Part shown: piece after piece, positions 40,828-45,732 of the stretch
Layout: each line of letters begins with the position of its first letter
How positions within the stretch are numbered: the first letter of the stretch is position 1
Source of the DNA: Oscillospiraceae bacterium
GTDB lineage: Bacteria; Bacillota; Clostridia; Oscillospirales; CAG-272
Assembly: GCA_015063585.1 (NCBI GenBank)
Contig: SVTW01000012.1
Location: 1-45,732, forward strand
Direction of reading: 5' to 3'
Length of the DNA stretch: 45,732 bases
Notes under the pieces: generated by a model
Told to the model about the DNA's origin: nothing
Databases searched by the model: none
What the model saw: only the letters and a program-made list of their open reading frames with translations
Program-made: the position numbers and the translations under genes

Positions 40828-42404
40828 GAAAAACAAGGTCTCTTTTTTCGTGTCTCCTTGCACTATGGCTGCTTGTCTCCGTCGTTTGCCTTCCTGCGGG
40901 TGCGCAGACACAGGATCTGTTTGACGGAATTCTGGATTGTCAGAACGCAACCGAGATTCAAGATTGGATCAACGGAGATCTGACGCAAAGCGCGGGCATT
41001 GGCGCGGAGTGGTATGTTTTGGCACTTGCACAGTACGGAGAATATGATTTTTCAAGCTATGAGGCGGCTCTGCTTGACTATCTCCGTGAAAACAAGGTCA
41101 GTTCCGCCTCCACACGATTAAAATACGCACTCTGCCTTGCCGCCATTGGCAGTACCGATGGCTACATCACAAAAACGCTGAATGATTCGATCGGTAAGCA
41201 GGGGCTGATGAGTTGGGTATTCGGTCTCCACCTTTTGAATAACGGCTACGAAAGCGCGCAATACACGGCGGCTGAGGTAAAGGCAAAGCTGCTTGCGTTG
41301 CAATGCGCGGACGGCGGTTGGAGTGTTACGGGGCAGGAGGGCGATGCCGATTCTACCGCAATGGTACTGCAAGCGCTCGCGCCCCACGGCGCAACCGATG
41401 CCGATGTGGGAACGCCAATTGACCGGGCACTGACCCACCTGTCCGCGCTTCAGCTGGAGGGCGGTGATTATTCGGGTTACGGCATGCCAAATCCCGAAAG
41501 CACGGGGCAGGTGCTCGTGGCACTTTCCGCGCTTGGGATAGACGGCGCGACCGATCAACGGTTTTTCAAAAATCAAAACGGGCTTTTTAGCGGAATTGCG
41601 AAATACAAGCTTCCGAACGGCGGCTTCTGCCATATGGAGGGCGGTGATTTGAATGAAACGGCAACCGCGCAGACCTTTTTTGCCATCGTCGCGTATTTGC
41701 GGTTTCAGGCGGGGCATTCCTCCATTTATCTTCTTGACAATGCCGATCCCGAGCACGTAAAGCCCGCCCCGATCGGTTCGGAGGCGGTTGATTCCGACTC
41801 CACAAAAGACAGCGAAACCGAAAAATTGCCGCTCGGGAATGCGAAGCTTTGGGTGTGCTTGATCTTGGCGGCGGTTGGGGGCATTGTTTGTGTTCTTTTG
41901 TTTGTCCTGAAAAAACGGCACTTTAAAAATTACCTTGCGGTTTTGCTTTTGTGCGGGTTGGCGATCGTGTTTGTGTGTGTCACGGATTTTCGATCGGCGG
42001 ACGGGTACTACAATCAGGAGGACGCAACGAAAGAACATGTGATCGGCAGCGTTACGCTCTCCATTCGGTGTGACACCGTAGCGGGACGTGCCGCGCATAT
42101 ACCCGAGGACGGAGTGATACTTGATCGGGTCACGTTTGCGATTGCCGAGGGGGACAGCGTTTACACGATCCTGACCGAAGCCGCACGCAAATACCGCATA
42201 CAGCTTGAAAATAACGGAAACGGTACCTACGCTTACATTTCGGGCATTCAATATCTGTATGAATTCGATTACGGCGATCTTTCGGGCTGGGTGTATCTGG
42301 TGAATGGCGAGCGTCCCTCGGTGGGCGCGGGGGAATACAAGCTCCGAGACGGTGATGTGATCGAGTGGTACTACAGTCTGAACCTCGGCGAGGATCAAAA
42401 ATAA
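40824..42404 (+). CDS. intrinsic-factor/transcobalamin-like membrane protein (toroid + DUF4430)
   Basis: 526 residues. Residues 1-27 are a signal peptide (cut near AGA-QT). Residues ~31-330 are an alpha-toroid of the prenyltransferase/terpene-cyclase repeat type: LLALQCADGGWSVTGQ, DADSTAMVLQALAPHG, NPESTGQVLVALSALGID and LPNGGFCHMEGGDLNETATA. Two membrane helices (343-363 and 370-389) are separated by KKRH. Residues ~405-526 match DUF4430, the transcobalamin-like C-terminal domain: GDSVYTILTEAARKY, ISGIQYLYEFDYGDLSGWVY, VGAGEYKLRDGDVIEWYY. Human intrinsic factor and transcobalamin have the same two lobes and bind B12 between them. Here a membrane hairpin separates the lobes, both predicted outside. 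It is followed by ECF transport genes under a cobalamin riboswitch. Confidence 0.88.
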   Translation: MRKTRSLFSCLLALWLLVSVVCLPAGAQTQDLFDGILDCQNATEIQDWINGDLTQSAGIGAEWYVLALAQYGEYDFSSYEAALLDYLRENKVSSASTRLKYALCLAAIGSTDGYITKTLNDSIGKQGLMSWVFGLHLLNNGYESAQYTAAEVKAKLLALQCADGGWSVTGQEGDADSTAMVLQALAPHGATDADVGTPIDRALTHLSALQLEGGDYSGYGMPNPESTGQVLVALSALGIDGATDQRFFKNQNGLFSGIAKYKLPNGGFCHMEGGDLNETATAQTFFAIVAYLRFQAGHSSIYLLDNADPEHVKPAPIGSEAVDSDSTKDSETEKLPLGNAKLWVCLILAAVGGIVCVLLFVLKKRHFKNYLAVLLLCGLAIVFVCVTDFRSADGYYNQEDATKEHVIGSVTLSIRCDTVAGRAAHIPEDGVILDRVTFAIAEGDSVYTILTEAARKYRIQLENNGNGTYAYISGIQYLYEFDYGDLSGWVYLVNGERPSVGAGEYKLRDGDVIEWYYSLNLGEDQK

Positions 42405-42426
42405 AAACGCGAGAAAGGAGATTCTT

Positions 42427-43305
42427 ATGAGATCATTTGAAAATTGTAATCCCATTGTGGTCACCGTGTATTTTCTGTCGGTGATCGGCATTTTAATGTT
42501 CTCGCAGAATCCCATACTCCTGCTGCTTGGTTTTTTCGGCGCGTTTGTCTATTCCTTGATACAAAGCAGACACCGCTCGGTGCGGACCTATCTGTTTTAT
42601 CTCCTTCTGTTTGTCCTTTTGGCATTGCTCAACCCCTTAACGTCGCATAACGGCAAAACCGTCCTGTTTGTTCTCAATGATGCCCCGATCACGTTGGAGG
42701 CAATGCTTTACGGTGTGGTCAGCGCGGGGATCCTGCTCACGGTGTTGCTGTTGTTTCGTAGCTTCAGCGAGATCATGACAAGGGATCGGCTCCTTTACGT
42801 GTTCGGATCGCTCTCCCCAAAGCTCGCCCTGATCCTTTCCATGGGGATCCGTTACGTCGCGCTCTTGCAAGACAGATGGAAAAAAATATCCGAGACGCAA
42901 CGCGCGCTCGGTTTGTATAAGGAAGATAATGTATTTGATAAAGTCAAGAGCGATCTGCGTGTTTTTTCCATTTTGATCACGTGGGCGCTTGAAAACGGCA
43001 TCACCACAGCCGACAGCATGGCGGCGCGTGGATACGGAACCCACAAACGAACCTACTTTACGCTTTATCAGTTCAGAAAAAGCGATGCGTTGGTTCTGAC
43101 GGGAACCATTGCATGCGCCGCGCTGACATTGGCGGGCATGCTGCTCGGCAGGCTTGATTTTGCATTTTATCCAAGCATTGTGGCGGGAGACTTAACACCG
43201 CTTGGAATCGTGGCTTACACGGCATACGGGCTTCTGAGCGTATTGCCGATCCTTTTCGAAACGGAGGCGAGCTTGAGATGGCGATACTTACAGTCCAAAA
43301 TTTAA
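42427..43305 (+). CDS. ecfT: ECF transporter transmembrane component EcfT
   Basis: 292 residues; GAAAGGAG precedes the ATG, 22 bases after the B12-protein gene. EcfT joins the S component to the ATPases and drives its toppling in the membrane. Hydrophobic helices span residues 13-125 and 225-285. The coupling helices carry ETQRALGLY (~156, a degenerate first Ala-Arg-Gly motif) and SMAARGYG (~198-205, a good second motif), which contact the two ATPase subunits. Its 3' end overlaps the ATPase gene by 28 bases. As part of a single riboswitch-led operon this is a dedicated (group I-like) module rather than a shared one. Confidence 0.94.
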   Translation: MRSFENCNPIVVTVYFLSVIGILMFSQNPILLLLGFFGAFVYSLIQSRHRSVRTYLFYLLLFVLLALLNPLTSHNGKTVLFVLNDAPITLEAMLYGVVSAGILLTVLLLFRSFSEIMTRDRLLYVFGSLSPKLALILSMGIRYVALLQDRWKKISETQRALGLYKEDNVFDKVKSDLRVFSILITWALENGITTADSMAARGYGTHKRTYFTLYQFRKSDALVLTGTIACAALTLAGMLLGRLDFAFYPSIVAGDLTPLGIVAYTAYGLLSVLPILFETEASLRWRYLQSKI

Positions 43306-44906
43306 ATTTCAGATATCCGCAAGCCACGCGCTCGGCTGTGGAGAACGTCAGCTTTGCGGTCAATGCGGGAGAATTCGTTGTGCTTTGCGGCGCAACGGGA
43401 AGCGGAAAATCCACGTTGCTGCGGCTCCTTAAGCACGAGATCGCGCCAAAGGGGAGTGAGAGCGGAGAAATTCGATTCGGCGGCATGCCGCTGTCGGCGG
43501 TATCCCCCGAGCGGATCGGCTTTGTCGCGCAACAACCCGACGAGCAGATCGTAACCGACAAGGTTTATTCCGAGCTTGCCTTCGGGCTTGAAAACCTCGG
43601 ACTTCCGCAAAGCGTGATCTCACGCAGGGTAGCCGAAATGGCATCTTACTTTGGCATTGAGGATTGGTTTGAGCGCGACGTTTCAACGCTTTCAGGCGGA
43701 CAGAAGCAGCTCCTAAACCTTGCTTCGGTGATGGTGATGAACCCCGAATTGATCCTTCTTGACGAGCCAACCTCTCAGCTGGATCCCATTGCCACCTCGG
43801 ATTTTTTTGGCACGCTGAAAAAACTCAACCGTGATTTTTCCCTTACGGTGATCCTTGTGGAGCACCGTTTGGAGGAGCTGATTCCCATGTGCGATCGCCT
43901 GCTTGTAATCCGGGACGGCGCATTGATCCAAAACAGCACGCCGCGAGAGGCAATTGCAGGGCTTGGTGCCAAAGATTCGTTGCTTGACTCCATGCCAACG
44001 GCTGCAAGACTGTATCATGCGCTCTCAGAGCGCGGAGAATGTCCGCTGACCGTTCGAGAAGGACGTCGATTGATTGAAACGCGGTATCAAAACACGGTTC
44101 GGGCAATTCGGGAGGACGTATACACGCACAGTGCACGCAAGGCGTTGGAATTCAAAGCGGTTTATTTTCGCTATGAAAGAGGACTCCCCGACGTGCTTCG
44201 GGGATTAGATCTTACCGTTTATGAAAACGAGATCTTTTGTATCCTCGGCGGAAATGGGTCCGGTAAAACGACGGCACTTTCCTGTGCCACGGGAGTACGC
44301 AGAATATACAGTGGGCAGATCTGCGTATTTGAAAAGCCTCTCAAAGCCTATGCGGGGCAAACGCTGTATCAAAATTGTCTGACGCTCCTGCCGCAGGAGA
44401 TTCAAAGTGTCTTTCTTTGCAACAGTGTACGTGAGGAGCTTGCCGACGCAAAGGTTGATCCCGCCGCGCTTCCGTTCGATCTGTCGCATCTGTTGGATCA
44501 GCACCCGTACGATCTTTCGGGCGGGGAGCAGCAGCTTTTGGCACTTGCCAAGGTGCTTGCAACCAAGCCGCGGCTGCTGTTGATGGACGAGCCGACAAAG
44601 GGGCTTGATGCCGAAAAGAAAACGATGATGATAGAAATTTTGCGTCAACTCAAAGATAGCGGCGTAACGGTTCTGATCGTAACGCATGACGTGGAGTTTG
44701 CCGCGTCCTGTGCCGACCGCTGTGCCTTGTTTTTCCGTGGCAAGCTTGTATCGGAGGGGACTCCGCGTGCCTTTTTCTCGGAAAACAGCTTTTACACCAC
44801 CGCCGCCTCGCGTATGACAAAGGGCATCTTTGAAAATGCGGTTACGGTAGCAGACGTAGCCGCGCTTTGCAGAGCCAACGGCAGAAGGGAGACGAACGAT
44901 GCTTGA
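43278..44906 (+). CDS. ECF transporter ATPase, two ATPase domains fused (EcfA-EcfA')
   Basis: 542 residues with two ABC ATPase domains. Domain 1 (~1-240): Walker A GATGSGKST, Q loop FVAQQPDEQIV, signature LSGGQKQ, Walker B LILLDEPTSQLD, H loop VEHR. Domain 2 (~285-510): Walker A GGNGSGKTT, Q loop LLPQEIQ, signature LSGGEQQ, Walker B LLLMDEPTKGLD, H loop VTHD. ECF importers usually use two separate subunits; fusions are known. The start at 43278 lies inside ecfT and the end overlaps the S gene by 8 bases, so the genes are tightly coupled. It supplies energy for uptake in the cytoplasm. Confidence 0.95.
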   Translation: MAILTVQNLNFRYPQATRSAVENVSFAVNAGEFVVLCGATGSGKSTLLRLLKHEIAPKGSESGEIRFGGMPLSAVSPERIGFVAQQPDEQIVTDKVYSELAFGLENLGLPQSVISRRVAEMASYFGIEDWFERDVSTLSGGQKQLLNLASVMVMNPELILLDEPTSQLDPIATSDFFGTLKKLNRDFSLTVILVEHRLEELIPMCDRLLVIRDGALIQNSTPREAIAGLGAKDSLLDSMPTAARLYHALSERGECPLTVREGRRLIETRYQNTVRAIREDVYTHSARKALEFKAVYFRYERGLPDVLRGLDLTVYENEIFCILGGNGSGKTTALSCATGVRRIYSGQICVFEKPLKAYAGQTLYQNCLTLLPQEIQSVFLCNSVREELADAKVDPAALPFDLSHLLDQHPYDLSGGEQQLLALAKVLATKPRLLLMDEPTKGLDAEKKTMMIEILRQLKDSGVTVLIVTHDVEFAASCADRCALFFRGKLVSEGTPRAFFSENSFYTTAASRMTKGIFENAVTVADVAALCRANGRRETNDA

Positions 44907-45585
44907 GATCAAGTCACCGGGGCTTCGCAGAGCTTTTAAAATCCTCATTCCGTTTCTTCTGATCCCAACGGCCGCGATAGCGGGGACTCTTTTGCTTGAG
45001 GATAGAAGGCATATTTTTGTTTCGCTGTTTGTGGCGGTCTTAACGGTTCTTTTGTTCCTTGCGGGCTTTGAAAAAAAGGAAATCGGAACGCGAAGAATGG
45101 TAATCGTTTCGGTCATGATCGCGCTTTCGGTAATCGGGCGGTTCATTCCGTTTTTTAAGCCCGTTACTGCCCTGACGGTAATCACAGCGATCTACCTTGG
45201 CGGTGAGGCGGGCTTTGCGGTGGGCGCGTTTTCGGCATTGCTCTCCAATCTTTATTTTGGACAAGGACCTTGGACCCCATTCCAAATGCTCGCGTGGGGA
45301 CTGATCGGCCTTATCGCGGGATATCTGTCAACCCCCTTAAAAAAGAGCCGCCCCCTTTTATTGCTGTTCGGCGTTCTTTCCGGACTTGTTTTCTCGCTGG
45401 CAATGGATTTTTGGACGGTGATCTGGTATTATGACGGGCTTGATATAACGGTCTATCGAACCGCGATCATCACAGCCCTGCCACACACGCTCCTATATTC
45501 CATATCCAATTTTTTGTTCCTGTTCTTTTTATCCAAACCCTTTGGAGATAAATTGAAGAGGATCCAAATCAAGTACGGTGTATAG
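44899..45585 (+). CDS. ECF transporter S component, predicted cobalamin-specific
   Basis: 228 residues; GAAGGGAG precedes the ATG. S components bind the vitamin in the membrane. A six-helix core starts near residue 64 (RRMVIVSVMIALSVIGRFIPFF) and includes YLGGEAGFAVGAFSALLSNLYFGQGPWTPFQMLAWGLIG, whose GQGPWTPxQM is typical of a CbrT-like group of S components. About 60 residues with two extra helices precede the core. The substrate is predicted as cobalamin or a cobinamide-like precursor because of the riboswitch and the intrinsic-factor-like gene; sequence alone would leave it open. It is the last gene of the operon. Confidence 0.9.
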   Translation: MLEIKSPGLRRAFKILIPFLLIPTAAIAGTLLLEDRRHIFVSLFVAVLTVLLFLAGFEKKEIGTRRMVIVSVMIALSVIGRFIPFFKPVTALTVITAIYLGGEAGFAVGAFSALLSNLYFGQGPWTPFQMLAWGLIGLIAGYLSTPLKKSRPLLLLFGVLSGLVFSLAMDFWTVIWYYDGLDITVYRTAIITALPHTLLYSISNFLFLFFLSKPFGDKLKRIQIKYGV

Positions 45586-45630
45586 AACCCGAAATACAGT
45601 TTCGAATATTTGTGCTTTCCGGAATCATAA

Positions 45631-45732
45631 AAGGGGGTGAGTCAAATGCAAAAATGCATTTGGTACTCACCCCCGACGTTTTTGCTTTGCGGCTAAACAC
45701 CGCAATTTTCGACTGCTTTGCAGTCGAAAACC
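45631..45732 (-). repeat. hairpin-rich interspersed element, copy D (cut by window end)
   Basis: Reverse-oriented copy starting with GGGGGTGAGT 46 bases after the S-component stop. The window ends inside the TTTTCGACTGC hairpin, so the terminator part is not seen. The visible part is nearly identical to copy B. Confidence 0.93.

Noticed and set aside
40824..42404. Terpene cyclase or protein prenyltransferase enzyme
   Set aside because: The toroid repeats match that fold, but the secretion signal, DUF4430 domain, ECF neighbours and cobalamin riboswitch fit a vitamin-binding protein better.

Overview
The window looks like chromosomal DNA from an uncultured, anaerobic, probably gut-associated clostridial Firmicute. 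Supporting signs are rubrerythrin, a formate/nitrite-type channel, a CIRCE-controlled groESL operon, ECF-type transport, sigma-A promoters of the TTGACA-N17-TATAAT kind, strong GGAGG ribosome sites and many plant or mucin glycan hydrolases. No phage or plasmid genes were seen. The exact taxon cannot be fixed from the sequence alone.

Layout. 1-90 is the 3' end of a 23S rRNA with no 5S gene before the terminator. 311-2224 is a small accessory stretch: a membrane protein, an anchored protein and a lipoprotein, with two ~200-nt copies of a structured-RNA-like repeat on either side of the last two. 2225-3556 holds rubrerythrin and an FNT-family channel. 3779-5845 (minus) is a TIR-domain protein with three copies of a DPSELFDDW motif. 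6015-7966 (minus) is groES-groEL under CIRCE. 8260-9597 is an alanine/sodium-type symporter. 9663-27162 is a sugar region in which three glycosidase genes (GH2 beta-mannosidase-like, GH127, GH78) each sit head to head with an AraC-type regulator. Among them lie a phosphosugar isomerase, a ROK kinase, tRNA-Arg(ACG), mutY, a diacylglycerol-kinase-like gene, an orphan gene, glpK and an M42 peptidase. 27484-30923 (minus) encodes a glycosyltransferase/pyruvyltransferase fusion followed by rarA. 31140-32465 is a CPA2 antiporter.

32782-40074 is a two-gene operon for large envelope proteins. The first is a membrane protein with a long acidic region that ends in a domain resembling ribosomal protein uL15. 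The second is an InlB-type B-repeat surface protein with C-terminal membrane helices and a long acidic tail. The two appear to share a related membrane module.

40163-45585 is the most striking system: a cobalamin riboswitch with a terminator, then a small gene with a homing-endonuclease-repeat-like segment, then a secreted membrane protein built like intrinsic factor/transcobalamin (alpha-toroid domain plus DUF4430 domain, but separated by a two-helix membrane hairpin), then EcfT, a fused EcfAA' and an S component. I read it as a B12-regulated ECF importer with its own membrane-tethered capture protein.

A ~177-bp element made of consecutive hairpins occurs four times (3574, 22667, 27220, 45631). 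Three complete copies lie between convergent genes; the fourth is cut by the window end. It contains a bidirectional terminator hairpin.
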